The notes beneath the pieces are model-generated. The model had not been told where the DNA came from. It saw only the letters and a list, made by a program, of their open reading frames with translations, and did not search any database. Below are positions 23,606 through 31,256 of a DNA stretch of 36,892 bases, in pieces (within the stretch, counting starts at the first letter, position 1; the number at the start of each line of letters is the position of its first letter). A program made the translations under genes and the position numbers. Origin of the DNA: DATIJC01 sp035479015 (GTDB taxonomy: Bacteria; Patescibacteriota; Microgenomatia; UBA1400; UBA12028); NCBI GenBank assembly GCA_035479015.1, contig DATIJC010000049.1, positions 1 to 36,892 on the forward strand. Reading direction: 5' to 3'.

Positions 23606-24523
23606 ATGGACTATTTAGAGCAACAGATCATTGAGTTAGATGCTCGGATCAGTAAGACCCGGGAACTGCTGTCTGACCCTGAAATGGCCCCTCTCGCCCA
23701 AAGCGAGATTGACTCTCTCGAAGAACAAAAAAAGATCCTCACAGATTCTCAAGATCAAATTCTCAAGTCAAAAGAAAAAGCTGCCACCAAACCTCAGTAT
23801 GACAACTGTATTATTGAGATCCGTGCTGGCGCTGGCGGTGAAGAAGCGAAGATGTGGGCTGCCGAGCTGTTACGTATGTACGAGCGCTATGCGGACCTGA
23901 AAAAGATCAAAAAAGAAACCATTGAAGAAGACGTTGTGAAGTTTATTGGCAAGGATGCCTACGATTTATTTAGTTTTGAGTCAGGAGTGCATCGCGTCCA
24001 ACGGGTGCCTGAGACAGAGGCTCAAGGGAGAATTCACACTTCTACTGCTTCAGTAGCTGTGATCCCGGAATTACCACAATCAGCTGTGGAGATAAAAGAA
24101 GATGATTTGGAATGGCAATTCACCCACTCTGGCGGACACGGCGGCCAAAACGTCAATAAAGTCTCTACTGCTGTCCGTCTCACGCACAAACCCACAGGGA
24201 TTGTGATCAGCGCGCGTACCGAACGGTATCAAGCACAAAACCGTGAGATAGCTCTAGAACTGCTGCGTGGTAAATTGTGGGAACTTGAAGAAGCGAAACG
24301 GGCCAGAGAAATCGGAACCGCCCGTATGGCAATCGGCCGGGCAATGCGCGCTGAAAAAATCCGCACGTATAATTTCCCGCAAAACCGCGTCACCGATCAC
24401 CGTATCCATGTCTCTTGGTATGATTTGGAAAATATCGTCAAAGGCAACTTGGATGAAGTGATCAGTGCCCTTCACGACGAAGCCAATTGGGAAAAAGAAG
24501 GTACTGACGAGGGCGAGGACTAA
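23606..24523 (+). CDS. prfA: Peptide chain release factor 1
   Basis: The 305-residue class I release factor reads UAA and UAG. It has the peptidyl-tRNA hydrolysis motif GGQ (179-181) in SGGHGGQNVNKVST, the RF1-type codon-recognition tripeptide PxT (PET, 135-137) in RVPETEAQGRIHTS, and the EIRAGAGGEEA motif. It is about 55 residues shorter than usual RF1, mostly at the N-terminal helical domain. No prmC (its methylase) follows. Its stop overlaps the stop of the convergent gene by 2 nt. Confidence 0.96.
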   Translation: MDYLEQQIIELDARISKTRELLSDPEMAPLAQSEIDSLEEQKKILTDSQDQILKSKEKAATKPQYDNCIIEIRAGAGGEEAKMWAAELLRMYERYADLKKIKKETIEEDVVKFIGKDAYDLFSFESGVHRVQRVPETEAQGRIHTSTASVAVIPELPQSAVEIKEDDLEWQFTHSGGHGGQNVNKVSTAVRLTHKPTGIVISARTERYQAQNREIALELLRGKLWELEEAKRAREIGTARMAIGRAMRAEKIRTYNFPQNRVTDHRIHVSWYDLENIVKGNLDEVISALHDEANWEKEGTDEGED

Positions 24524-24852
24524 TCCCGCTTTGCTTTGGTCATTTCATCGTTTATTAACTTTGCCAATTCAGGAATCTTTTCAGTTACTTTCTTTTCAAC
24601 TTCTACTGTCAAATCATTACCCATTTTCGCATTATAAAATTCAACAACTAAATCTGCTGCTTCCCTCGCTGTAATATCCCTCTCTGCGGGCTCCAGATCT
24701 CGATTAAGCTGGATCAGTTTTCCAATAAGCCCTGATCTCTTTATGGCATCAAGTGGATCTGCATCCCGTTCAAGTTCATAAAATTTTTTTATGAATATAT
24801 TTAATTCTTTAACTTTATGAGCTTTTAATAAGTTTTTATCCCAGTCTTCCAT
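24520..24852 (-). CDS. Hypothetical alpha-helical protein
   Basis: The 110-residue protein is highly charged and predicted helical throughout, ending LAKLINDEMTKAKRD. No membrane segment, signal peptide or known motif is seen. The ATG directly follows the htrA stop (TAAATG) with GGGGAG inside the htrA end, so it is translated from the htrA message. It is visibly more AT-rich than its neighbours. A role linked to envelope stress is conceivable from position only. Confidence 0.65.
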   Translation of the reverse strand: MEDWDKNLLKAHKVKELNIFIKKFYELERDADPLDAIKRSGLIGKLIQLNRDLEPAERDITAREAADLVVEFYNAKMGNDLTVEVEKKVTEKIPELAKLINDEMTKAKRD

Positions 24853-26058
24853 TTACTCCCCACTTTCTTGCAGTGTAGCTGATACGGTTTTGTGATCAGT
24901 GCCGCGGATAATCTCAATTTGAATCACATCCCCAATTTTATGTTTATTTATAATAGAAGAGATCGTCACTTTTTCGTCCCCAGCTGTAATATCCTGTCCA
25001 TCAAGTTTCACAATAATATCACCTTTAAGTAAGCCTGCCTTATCAGCCGATGAACCCTTCACCACATCCACGACGAGTGCGCCGGCAGGCACATCATTTA
25101 AGAGTGCTGTTTGTTTCGGGATTAAGCGATACTGCACTCCTAAGAAGGGACGAGCAAAGCTACCTGTCGCTTCAAAATTTTTCAGGGAATCTTTGACTAC
25201 ATTAATCGGAATAGCAAACCCGATGTTTTGAGCTCCTTGCGCTACCGCCGCGTTCACACCAATGACACGGCCCGATGAATCAAGTAGCGGTCCACCAGAA
25301 TTTCCGGGATTAATCGCAGCATCGGTTTGAATCACATTATCAAGTTGCTCTGTAAACCCGCCAAACCCATCTCCTGCTGTTATTCCTCTTCCAAGACCCG
25401 AGATCACACCCGTGGTGACGGTGTGTCTGAACTCACCCAGCGCTGTACCGATAGCTATCACAAATTGCCCAGCTTTAAGATTTGACGAGTCACCCATATT
25501 CACAGGGATAAGTGTTGCGTTTACTTTAAGAATTGCTAAATCATTTACGGGGTCACGGTAAATCTTTTGCACGTCGTATTCTTTATTGTCTGACGTAATA
25601 ATGCGGTATTTTGCATTGGTATCAGAGACAACGTGTTTGTTCGTCACGATTAACCCATTTTTATCGACCACAAAACCAGAGCCGATGTCTTGCTTAATTT
25701 CTTGCGGCTGTGATTGACCTTGCTGGGGCTGACCCATTCCACCAAAAAATACAAATGGATCATTCATGTTCCCAAATGGATTCATCATTGGCTGCTGCTG
25801 TTTGGTAATGGAAACTGTCAACACACTGGGAGAAACTTTCTCCGCCACATCAATGACAACGGATTCCTCCTGGACAACCTGTGGACCGCCGGAAGAAATA
25901 GAGGAACCTGGGTTTGTTCTCTTTGCAATGTAATCAAGCGGCTTTATCACAAAAAGCCGGTCAGCTAGAGCACCACCGAGTGCAGATCCCAGCAACACAA
26001 CGACTATCAATACGGAGATAAAAACTGATTTTAGTAAACTAGTTTGAGTGCGAGGCAT
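24853..26058 (-). CDS. HtrA/DegP-like serine protease with PDZ domain
   Basis: The 401-residue protein has an N-terminal membrane anchor (about 10-32) and a Gln/Gly/Pro-rich linker (about 87-122). The trypsin-like domain carries the triad His142 (TNKHVV), Asp173 (VNDLAILK) and Ser254 (NPGNSGGPL). One PDZ domain follows (about 305-397, LKGDIIVKLDGQDI). It degrades or refolds damaged proteins outside the membrane. GAGAGG lies before the ATG, and it follows ctpA by 22 nt, so two envelope proteases share a transcript. Confidence 0.95.
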   Translation of the reverse strand: MPRTQTSLLKSVFISVLIVVVLLGSALGGALADRLFVIKPLDYIAKRTNPGSSISSGGPQVVQEESVVIDVAEKVSPSVLTVSITKQQQPMMNPFGNMNDPFVFFGGMGQPQQGQSQPQEIKQDIGSGFVVDKNGLIVTNKHVVSDTNAKYRIITSDNKEYDVQKIYRDPVNDLAILKVNATLIPVNMGDSSNLKAGQFVIAIGTALGEFRHTVTTGVISGLGRGITAGDGFGGFTEQLDNVIQTDAAINPGNSGGPLLDSSGRVIGVNAAVAQGAQNIGFAIPINVVKDSLKNFEATGSFARPFLGVQYRLIPKQTALLNDVPAGALVVDVVKGSSADKAGLLKGDIIVKLDGQDITAGDEKVTISSIINKHKIGDVIQIEIIRGTDHKTVSATLQESGE

Positions 26059-26080
26059 ACGTACCTCTCAATGGTAGTAT

Positions 26081-27337
26081 TTAAAACTGTGCAACAGCTG
26101 AATCAAGTTGCGTGTCCTTGGCGTCTGCGTTGGTCCCAAAATCATCGGGGAGCTTGACCTCAATAGTCGGCTTGATGCCAATCTCGTGAATCCAGTCGCC
26201 ACCAGGCATAAGCCATTTGGCGATTGTGATGTGCAAGCCAGCTCCATTGGGAAGTTCCTGTGCATCCTGTACGGTCCCCTTACCAAAACTATTCTCACCA
26301 ATGAGTTTTGCATTCTTACGGTCACGCAGAGCACCTGAGACAATCTCTGAGGCCGAAGCACTACCTTTATTAATTAGCACCACTACCGGATAGTTAGTTA
26401 ATCTGCCCTTGCCTGATGAGTAGTACGGGATACTTTCAGTCTTACCCTGTTGTTTGACCACCACACCGTCAGGAATAAATTCACTTGCGATTGCTACGGC
26501 TTCCTGGAGATACCCACCAGGGTTATTGCGTACGTCTAAAATAATACCTGACACAGCACTTCCTTTTGCCACAATCTGACCTACTGCGTCATTCCACTCT
26601 GCATCTGTGTTCCCACCAAATTGAGTCAATTTGATATGTGCAATTTGTTTATTTCCTTTGGGAATAAATGTTAACTCTACAGAAGGAACAGTAATTGTGT
26701 CACGTGTGAGTGTCTTTTCTTCAGGTTTACCACCCGTGCGCAAAAATGTGAGGGTGACGGTACTCCCTTTTGGTCCACGTATTAGGTCAACTGCGTTGGG
26801 AAGTGAGATACCGGAAGTATCCTTGTCCACGTTTTTTGCAGGATCTTTGATATGCAAAATATAGTCACCAGCTTGAACTCCAGCTTTCTCTGCTGGCAAA
26901 CCTTTCAGTGGCGCTATCACAACCAACGTTTGGTTTTTGTAACCCAACTGGATACCCACTCCATCAAAGGAACCATTGAGATCATCACTTGTGCGCTTTT
27001 GATCATCAGGAGGCAAGTACATGGTATACGGATCTCCCAGAGATGCAGTCATCCCACTTATCGCGCCATTTACCATCTTTGTGGTATCCAGCTTTGTCGG
27101 GTCGTAATAATTCTGCTCTAACCTATCCCATACGGCCCAAAACTGAGTGAAATCTACAGAAGAGTGCGAAGCGGGAACAGCAGTATTGACGAGACGTGAC
27201 GAAGGTAGTGAATTTACCGCGCTGGAAAGGAAAGGAATATTCTCACCGCGGCCCAATTTGAAACCTGCTACACCTCCGGCCCCTACGAGAAGCAGCGCTA
27301 AGACCACGTTACGGAGTGTTTTAAAATTACTTGTCAT
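26081..27337 (-). CDS. S41 family C-terminal processing peptidase
   Basis: The 418-residue CtpA/Prc-like protease has an N-terminal membrane anchor (about 9-27), a helical segment with FWAVWDRLEQNYYDP, a PDZ domain (about 120-205, DGVGIQLGY) and the S41 core. The catalytic serine lies in GSASASE (325-331) and the lysine is Lys353 in FGKGTVQ. It cuts exported proteins near their C-termini. The ATG at 27337 is chosen because an extended -10 (TGG-TACACT) ends 9 nt upstream of it; an in-frame ATG 21 nt further upstream would overlap that box. Confidence 0.94.
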   Translation of the reverse strand: MTSNFKTLRNVVLALLLVGAGGVAGFKLGRGENIPFLSSAVNSLPSSRLVNTAVPASHSSVDFTQFWAVWDRLEQNYYDPTKLDTTKMVNGAISGMTASLGDPYTMYLPPDDQKRTSDDLNGSFDGVGIQLGYKNQTLVVIAPLKGLPAEKAGVQAGDYILHIKDPAKNVDKDTSGISLPNAVDLIRGPKGSTVTLTFLRTGGKPEEKTLTRDTITVPSVELTFIPKGNKQIAHIKLTQFGGNTDAEWNDAVGQIVAKGSAVSGIILDVRNNPGGYLQEAVAIASEFIPDGVVVKQQGKTESIPYYSSGKGRLTNYPVVVLINKGSASASEIVSGALRDRKNAKLIGENSFGKGTVQDAQELPNGAGLHITIAKWLMPGGDWIHEIGIKPTIEVKLPDDFGTNADAKDTQLDSAVAQF

Positions 27338-27346
27338 GAGATCAAA

Positions 27347-27355
27347 AGTGTACCA
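27347..27355 (-). promoter_or_regulatory. Extended -10 promoter, leaderless ctpA
   Basis: TGG-TACACT on the minus strand ends 9 nt before the ATG at 27337. It begins 5 nt after the rpsR stop, separating the protease unit from the ribosomal protein operon. Confidence 0.5.
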
Positions 27356-27360
27356 CAAAG

Positions 27361-27588
27361 TTAGAGCGTTGTGACGAACGGGATGAGCGCTACGTGACGG
27401 GCGCGCTTTACCGCATTTCCAAGTTCGCGTTGCTCTTTACTGGTTAGTCCCGTGCGCTCTCGCGACAAAATGTAGCCATGTTCAGTCATATAGCGCTTGA
27501 GCAATTCCGGCTCTTTGTAATCAAAGGCAATCTTGGCATGTCTGCCACGATGGATAGCTGGTAAGGGTTTTACTGTATTTCTTTGCAT
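27361..27588 (-). CDS. rpsR: 30S ribosomal protein bS18
   Basis: The 75-residue protein matches bS18: DYKEPELLKRYMTEHGYI followed by SRERTGLTSKEQRELGNAVKRARHVALIPF. It binds the 16S rRNA platform as a heterodimer with bS6. The order rpsF-ssb-rpsR is the conserved bacterial operon, and it starts 3 nt after the ssb stop. No Shine-Dalgarno is visible, which suggests translational coupling. Confidence 0.97.
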   Translation of the reverse strand: MQRNTVKPLPAIHRGRHAKIAFDYKEPELLKRYMTEHGYILSRERTGLTSKEQRELGNAVKRARHVALIPFVTTL

Positions 27589-27591
27589 AGA

Positions 27592-28062
27592 CTAAAACGG
27601 GATGTCTTCACTGACATCTTCCGCTCCTTGCGGTACTTGTGCCGGAGTTTGATTCTCTTCCGGATAATTATATTGAGCCGAATCAGATGGTGCGGCGCTT
27701 TCACTATTCTCACGTGGACCGAGTGGCGATAACACTAACACGTTGTCAGCCACGATCTCGGTTGTTTCTTTCTCCTGACCTTCTTTGTTTGTCCACTTGC
27801 GGTTTTGGAGTCTCCCAGCGACGTACGCTTTTGCGCCTTTTTTGAGCAATTGGCCACAAATCTCGGCGAGTTTGCCCCAGACTACGATGCGGTGATAGGT
27901 TGTTTCCTCTTGACGCTGTCCCCCACCATCTTGAGTCGTCCAACTACGATTAGTAGCCAGACCTATAGTACACACAGCCGAACCATTGGGGGTAAACCGG
28001 AGCTCAGGGTCACGGGTTAAGTTTCCGATCAGCTGCACCATGTTTAATGAACGGGATGACAT
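27592..28062 (-). CDS. ssb: Single-stranded DNA-binding protein
   Basis: The 156-residue protein has an N-terminal OB fold (about 1-112: MVQLIGNLTRDPELRFTPNG, TYHRIVVWGKLAEICGQLL, GAKAYVAGRLQNRKW), an acidic disordered linker and the conserved protein-interaction tip ending DIPF. It coats single-stranded DNA in replication and repair. AAGGAG lies 5 nt before the ATG. It sits between rpsF and rpsR as in most bacteria. Confidence 0.97.
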   Translation of the reverse strand: MSSRSLNMVQLIGNLTRDPELRFTPNGSAVCTIGLATNRSWTTQDGGGQRQEETTYHRIVVWGKLAEICGQLLKKGAKAYVAGRLQNRKWTNKEGQEKETTEIVADNVLVLSPLGPRENSESAAPSDSAQYNYPEENQTPAQVPQGAEDVSEDIPF

Positions 28063-28072
28063 ATGCTCCTTT

Positions 28073-28438
28073 TTACTCTTTCTTGTCCACCATAGCTTTA
28101 GCGTCGGTGGATACCTCTGCTATCGTACCAGATTTTGGGGCAACTTTCTTAATATCTTTGATGAGAAAGAGTGAGCGTAATACATTATCCATGAGACGGA
28201 TGTCACGCTCAAAGCTTTGGGCTGTTAGGGTATCCAGAGAAACTGTAAACAGGAGGTAAATTGCGTCAGTCTGCTTCTTGATCATGTACGCCATGGGCTT
28301 CTTGCCCAATGACTCATGCGAATCGACTTTGCCGTCTTTGGCTTTGGCGAGCTTCTCGACAGCCGCGACTGCGGTTTTAACTTGTTCTGGGGTAGAGCCA
28401 CCAGAGATGAGCATCATAAGCTCGTATTGCTTAACCAT
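28073..28438 (-). CDS. rpsF: 30S ribosomal protein bS6
   Basis: The 121-residue protein matches bS6: KQYELMMLISGG, a GKKPMAYMIKKQTDAIYLLF strand pair and RDIRLMDNVLRSLFL. It pairs with bS18 in the small subunit. AAAGGA lies 6 nt upstream, and an extended -10 at 28497-28505 gives a leader of about 50 nt. That leader contains a CCAAA/TTTGG hairpin. In other bacteria the S6:S18 complex represses this operon through a leader hairpin, but the diagnostic CCG bulge is not evident here. Confidence 0.97.
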   Translation of the reverse strand: MVKQYELMMLISGGSTPEQVKTAVAAVEKLAKAKDGKVDSHESLGKKPMAYMIKKQTDAIYLLFTVSLDTLTAQSFERDIRLMDNVLRSLFLIKDIKKVAPKSGTIAEVSTDAKAMVDKKE

Positions 28439-28474
28439 ATGTGTCCTTTCACCTGCCAGACCAAAGGATTTGGA

Positions 28475-28966
28475 TTAAAGATCTGACTGAGGGGCTATTA
28501 TATCACGAGATGAGAGAGTAGAGGCCTGGACAAAAGAAGTCGGTAGCAAAAACACCCTTTGGCCCACTTTGCGGGTTGGAGCTACATATAAGCAAACTTG
28601 TGCCAGAATCTTTTCCGAGTCTTTCCATTTATGGAAGGAAGTAAGAGTATCTTCGCCCACAAGCATTGCCAACTCTTGCCCCGAATACATCTTTTTTAGT
28701 AGCTCTAAGGAATCAATCGTGTAGCCCGAGAGATCATTGGCTTCTTCCAACCTACTTACCTCAATACGTGAATCTAGCGGCAAGAATAAATCTCTTGCCA
28801 TACGGATACGGGTCTCGTAAGGCAGAGTTTCTTTACCCCAAATGTGCTTTCGCGGTGGAATAATCAAAACCTTTTCAATGCCAGGTATTTGCGACAATGC
28901 AAGTGACACCGCGTATGCATGTCCATCATGTGGAGGATTACAAGTGCAAAAAAACAAGAGAATCAT
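28475..28966 (-). CDS. nadD: Nicotinate-nucleotide adenylyltransferase-like protein
   Basis: The 163-residue nucleotidyltransferase-fold protein has the (H/T)xGH-type site CNPPHDGH (9-16) and a C-terminal SSRDI equivalent to the ISSTxIR motif. IIPPRKHIWGKE and a VGEDTLTSFHKWKDSEKIL segment fit NadD (AMVGEDTLxxFxxWk-like). NadD makes deamido-NAD from nicotinate mononucleotide and ATP. It is divergent from nadE, which would finish the pathway. At about 30-40 residues below typical NadD, and with an unusual start (MILLFFCTCN rather than GxFGGSFxP), the exact substrate is an inference. Confidence 0.8.
   Translation of the reverse strand: MILLFFCTCNPPHDGHAYAVSLALSQIPGIEKVLIIPPRKHIWGKETLPYETRIRMARDLFLPLDSRIEVSRLEEANDLSGYTIDSLELLKKMYSGQELAMLVGEDTLTSFHKWKDSEKILAQVCLYVAPTRKVGQRVFLLPTSFVQASTLSSRDIIAPQSDL
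28497..28505 (-). promoter_or_regulatory. Extended -10 promoter of rpsF-ssb-rpsR operon
   Basis: TGA-TATAAT on the minus strand lies inside the 3' end of nadD, 58 nt before the rpsF ATG. The leader would include a CCAAA/TTTGG hairpin and the AAAGGA ribosome binding site. Confidence 0.6.
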
Positions 28967-28967
28967 G

Positions 28968-28979
28968 TGCTACAGTATA
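28968..28979. promoter_or_regulatory. Overlapping divergent -10 boxes of nadD and nadE
   Basis: On the plus strand TGC-TACAGT (28968-28976) ends 7 nt before the nadE ATG. On the minus strand TATACT (28974-28979) ends 7 nt before the nadD ATG. The two hexamers share 3 bp, so both messages would be leaderless and could compete for polymerase. Confidence 0.5.
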
Positions 28980-28983
28980 CCCC

Positions 28984-29808
28984 ATGAAATCAGCACAAGA
29001 AGTTAAAAAAATCGTTAGTTTTTTACGAAGAACATATAAAAATCAAAAAAAGACGAACGGCATTATTGCCGTATCCGGCGGTATAGATTCTGCCCTCTCA
29101 CTGACACTTTTGACCAAAGCACTCGGACCAAAAAATGTTTATCCAGTCTTACTCCCATACGGTGATCAATCAATCGCCGATAGTGAACTTATTTGCAGTT
29201 GGAATAAAGTACCTAAAAAAAATTGGCAAACAATAAATATAAAACATGCGGTTGATACCATTACAGCAACCTGTCATTCCGGTAAAGGCGGCGATGAGGA
29301 GCCTTATCCGGAATCCAGGAAACTAAGCAGAAATACTGGATCCCCGATGCAGGCACGCTCCGCTGCCTCCTCGAGGATGACAAAACTCCGTCTCGGCAAT
29401 GCCATGGCCCGCACTCGCATGATCTACGTTTTTGACAAAGCAAAGGAGTTGAACGGATTAGTCTGCGGTACAGAGAATAAGTCAGAACATTACTTAGGAT
29501 ACTTCACCCGCTTTGGAGATGCTGCATCTGACATTGAGCCCATCGCCCATTTATACAAAACCCATGTCCGAGAATTGGTAAAATTTTTGGATTTACCAGA
29601 GGCATTTTTAGAAAAAGCTCCTAGCGCGGGTCTTTGGGAGGATCAAACTGATGAAAATGAAATGGGCTTCTCGTATGAAGATGCGGATAAAGCACTAGCG
29701 GTCATTCTTGATGAGAGTAAAGAAAAAATCGACCAAGAACTTTTAAAGAAAGTTAAAAAAGTTGTGACTGTGCAAGCCTTCAAGCACCAGGTGCCATACA
29801 AAATGTAG
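28984..29808 (+). CDS. nadE: NAD synthetase with 37-residue repeat-encoded insert
   Basis: The 274-residue ammonia-type NAD synthetase converts deamido-NAD to NAD. It has the ATP-pyrophosphatase P-loop SGGIDS (31-36), RLGNAMARTRMIYVFDKA, LVCGTENKSEHYLGYFTRFGD, and SAGLWEDQTDENEMGFSYE. Residues 97-133 are encoded by a 111-bp palindromic repeat; without them the protein would be 237 residues, close to the family norm, and the frame would read ITAT-KLRLGN. The ATG at 28984 follows the overlapping promoter box; an upstream in-frame ATG would lie inside nadD. Whether the insert is kept in the protein is unknown. Confidence 0.93.
   Translation: MKSAQEVKKIVSFLRRTYKNQKKTNGIIAVSGGIDSALSLTLLTKALGPKNVYPVLLPYGDQSIADSELICSWNKVPKKNWQTINIKHAVDTITATCHSGKGGDEEPYPESRKLSRNTGSPMQARSAASSRMTKLRLGNAMARTRMIYVFDKAKELNGLVCGTENKSEHYLGYFTRFGDAASDIEPIAHLYKTHVRELVKFLDLPEAFLEKAPSAGLWEDQTDENEMGFSYEDADKALAVILDESKEKIDQELLKKVKKVVTVQAFKHQVPYKM
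29272..29382 (+). repeat. Palindromic repeat inserted in frame in nadE
   Basis: The 111-bp element begins TGTCATTCC and ends GGATGACA (terminal inverted repeat). It has a left hairpin ATTCCGG/CCGGAAT and a right hairpin with ATCC/GGAT ends and a GCAGGCA/TGCCTCC inner stem. The length is 37 codons with no stop. It matches 23210-23255 at 45 of 46 bases. No flanking target duplication is obvious. Confidence 0.9.
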
Positions 29809-29813
29809 TTTTA

Positions 29814-30188
29814 TTACTGAAAAGATGTGTCAAGCAGTAGCAGTGCCTGGAGAATATTCAAAAGAATTAAAAAACGCCGTGTGTATAGAAGCTCTTCGTC
29901 ATCTTCCTTTTCCGCTTTTGTCAAAAGATAAAGAGAGGTTGCACATACCAACGGGTATATGACTGTTTTAAGCAAAAAGAAAACCTCTGGGTGAAGATGC
30001 ACCAAAACACCAAGCGGAATTCTCTCCCTATTATCACTAAAACGCACTCTTCTTACTATCTCAAAAGCCTCAAGGTCAATAGTAAAGACCAGCAGAGCAA
30101 AATGAGTCAATAAGGAACGCGCAGCGGGTGAAAGATTCTCTAGAATTTTTATGTGTTCATTAAAATGAAGCTGCTGTTCTTGGGCCAT
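29814..30188 (-). CDS. Hypothetical membrane protein
   Basis: The 124-residue protein has hydrophobic stretches at about 21-37, 66-87 and 105-121, with charged segments between. No family is recognised. Its stop converges with nadE (5 nt apart). It lies downstream of ychF on the same strand, separated by a long imperfect hairpin, and has no clear ribosome binding site. Function unknown. Confidence 0.6.
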   Translation of the reverse strand: MAQEQQLHFNEHIKILENLSPAARSLLTHFALLVFTIDLEAFEIVRRVRFSDNRERIPLGVLVHLHPEVFFLLKTVIYPLVCATSLYLLTKAEKEDDEELLYTRRFLILLNILQALLLLDTSFQ

Positions 30189-30200
30189 ATTACGTACCTA

Positions 30201-30245
30201 TCACCTGCCCACAATGCCTTCAGCATAGCTGATGCAGGCGGGTGA
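30201..30245 (-). other. Imperfect hairpin between ychF and membrane protein gene
   Basis: TCACCTGCC pairs with GGCGGGTGA (one G-U or mismatch), and an inner TCAGC/GCTGA forms the tip. It begins 1 nt after the ychF stop. There is no U-tract, so it may stabilise the ychF 3' end or attenuate readthrough rather than act as a classic terminator. Confidence 0.5.
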
Positions 30246-30246
30246 A

Positions 30247-31221
30247 TTAATTTCCAATCATAAATTCGACGACGTCACCATCGCGCATCAGATAATCTCT
30301 ACCCTCGATCCGCATTTTGCCAGCCTCGCGAACACCTTTCCACCCGCCAAGTGCGATAAAGTCATCGTATGAAGCAACGTTAGCTTTGATAAATTTCTTC
30401 ATGAAGTCAGTGTGGATTACGCCAGAGGCTTCGACGGCAGTCGCGCTATCAGGAATAGTCCACGCACGCACTTCCATCTCACCAGCCGTGAGGAAACTTT
30501 GTAAATGGAGAGTTTTGTACGCAGTCTCAGCCAGACGCTGCAAGCCGCTTTTTTCTATCCCAATATCCTTCATGTACTCTTTTTGGTCTTCTTCAGAAAG
30601 TGAAGACAGTTCACTCTCAATCTTCGCACTCACAATAACTATCTGTTCTACCTTAATCCCCAATTCCTCTGCATATTTTCCTGCGTACTGCGCACTGCGA
30701 ACTAGCTCCCCTTCGTCCACATTAATCGCGACAAAAAAAGGTTTTTTAGCAAACAGCGGCAAGTTTTCTTTATCCTGATTTTTGCTTTTTTCATGCTTTG
30801 CAAGGGTTTGTTCGTCAGCTAACTGCAATTCCAGCCGCAGAATCTCTAGATCAGATTTTGGGTCAGTAGAATCCCGACGAATAATATCGGGATCGCTAAA
30901 ATCCCGTAGTACAAAACACATCGCATCTACCTCGCGAATATGTGAGAGGAATTGATTACCCAGTCCTTCACCGGTAGATGCTCCTTTGACAAGTCCTGCA
31001 ATGTCGACAAATTCGACTGTCGCAGGTTTGATGACACTTGTATGCACAACCTCCGCAAGTTTAGGGAGTCTATCATCGGGAACTTGTGCAATGCCAACGT
31101 TTGGCTCAATCGTGGCAAACGGATAATTGGCCGCCAAAGCGACCTGCTGTTTGAGCAGCGCGTTAAACAGTGTTGATTTTCCGACATTGGGTAAACCGAC
31201 TATTCCTACAGATAAACTCAT
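30247..31221 (-). CDS. ychF: Ribosome-associated GTPase/ATPase YchF (OLA1 family)
   Basis: The 324-residue Obg-like protein has the G1 loop GLPNVGKST (9-17), YPFATIEPN, the G3 region VDIAGLVKGASTGEGLGNQFL, NVDE at the G4 position (INVDEGEL) in place of NKxD, a helical insert and a C-terminal TGS domain ending DYLMRDGDVVEFMIGN. NVDE at G4 is the family hallmark linked to ATP preference. It binds ribosomes and responds to stress. The usual length is about 363, so this one is shortened, mainly in the helical insert. An extended -10 ends 9 nt before the ATG. Confidence 0.96.
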   Translation of the reverse strand: MSLSVGIVGLPNVGKSTLFNALLKQQVALAANYPFATIEPNVGIAQVPDDRLPKLAEVVHTSVIKPATVEFVDIAGLVKGASTGEGLGNQFLSHIREVDAMCFVLRDFSDPDIIRRDSTDPKSDLEILRLELQLADEQTLAKHEKSKNQDKENLPLFAKKPFFVAINVDEGELVRSAQYAGKYAEELGIKVEQIVIVSAKIESELSSLSEEDQKEYMKDIGIEKSGLQRLAETAYKTLHLQSFLTAGEMEVRAWTIPDSATAVEASGVIHTDFMKKFIKANVASYDDFIALGGWKGVREAGKMRIEGRDYLMRDGDVVEFMIGN

Positions 31222-31230
31222 ATAGGATAT

Positions 31231-31239
31231 AGTATACCA
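31231..31239 (-). promoter_or_regulatory. Extended -10 promoter, leaderless ychF
   Basis: TGG-TATACT on the minus strand ends 9 nt before the ychF ATG at 31221, with no Shine-Dalgarno between. Confidence 0.55.
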
Positions 31240-31256
31240 GAGAGAAAAATACGAAA

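Noticed and set aside
28384..28490. Canonical S6:S18 autoregulatory leader before rpsF
   Set aside because: A CCAAA/TTTGG hairpin is present in the leader, but the CCG-containing bulge diagnostic of the known motif is not seen, so I do not call it.
29272..29382. Sequencing or assembly error or inactive nadE pseudogene as explanation of the repeat
   Set aside because: The insert keeps the frame exactly, all catalytic motifs flank it intact, and the element has clean terminal inverted repeats. A chimera remains formally possible and would need read mapping to exclude.
30871..30893. Inverted repeat ATCCCGA/TCGGGAT inside ychF, which looked like a second in-frame repeat insertion
   Set aside because: The encoded DPDIIRRDST aligns with the normal YchF sequence at this place without any length gain, and the stem lacks the TGTCA ends, so it is a chance palindrome.
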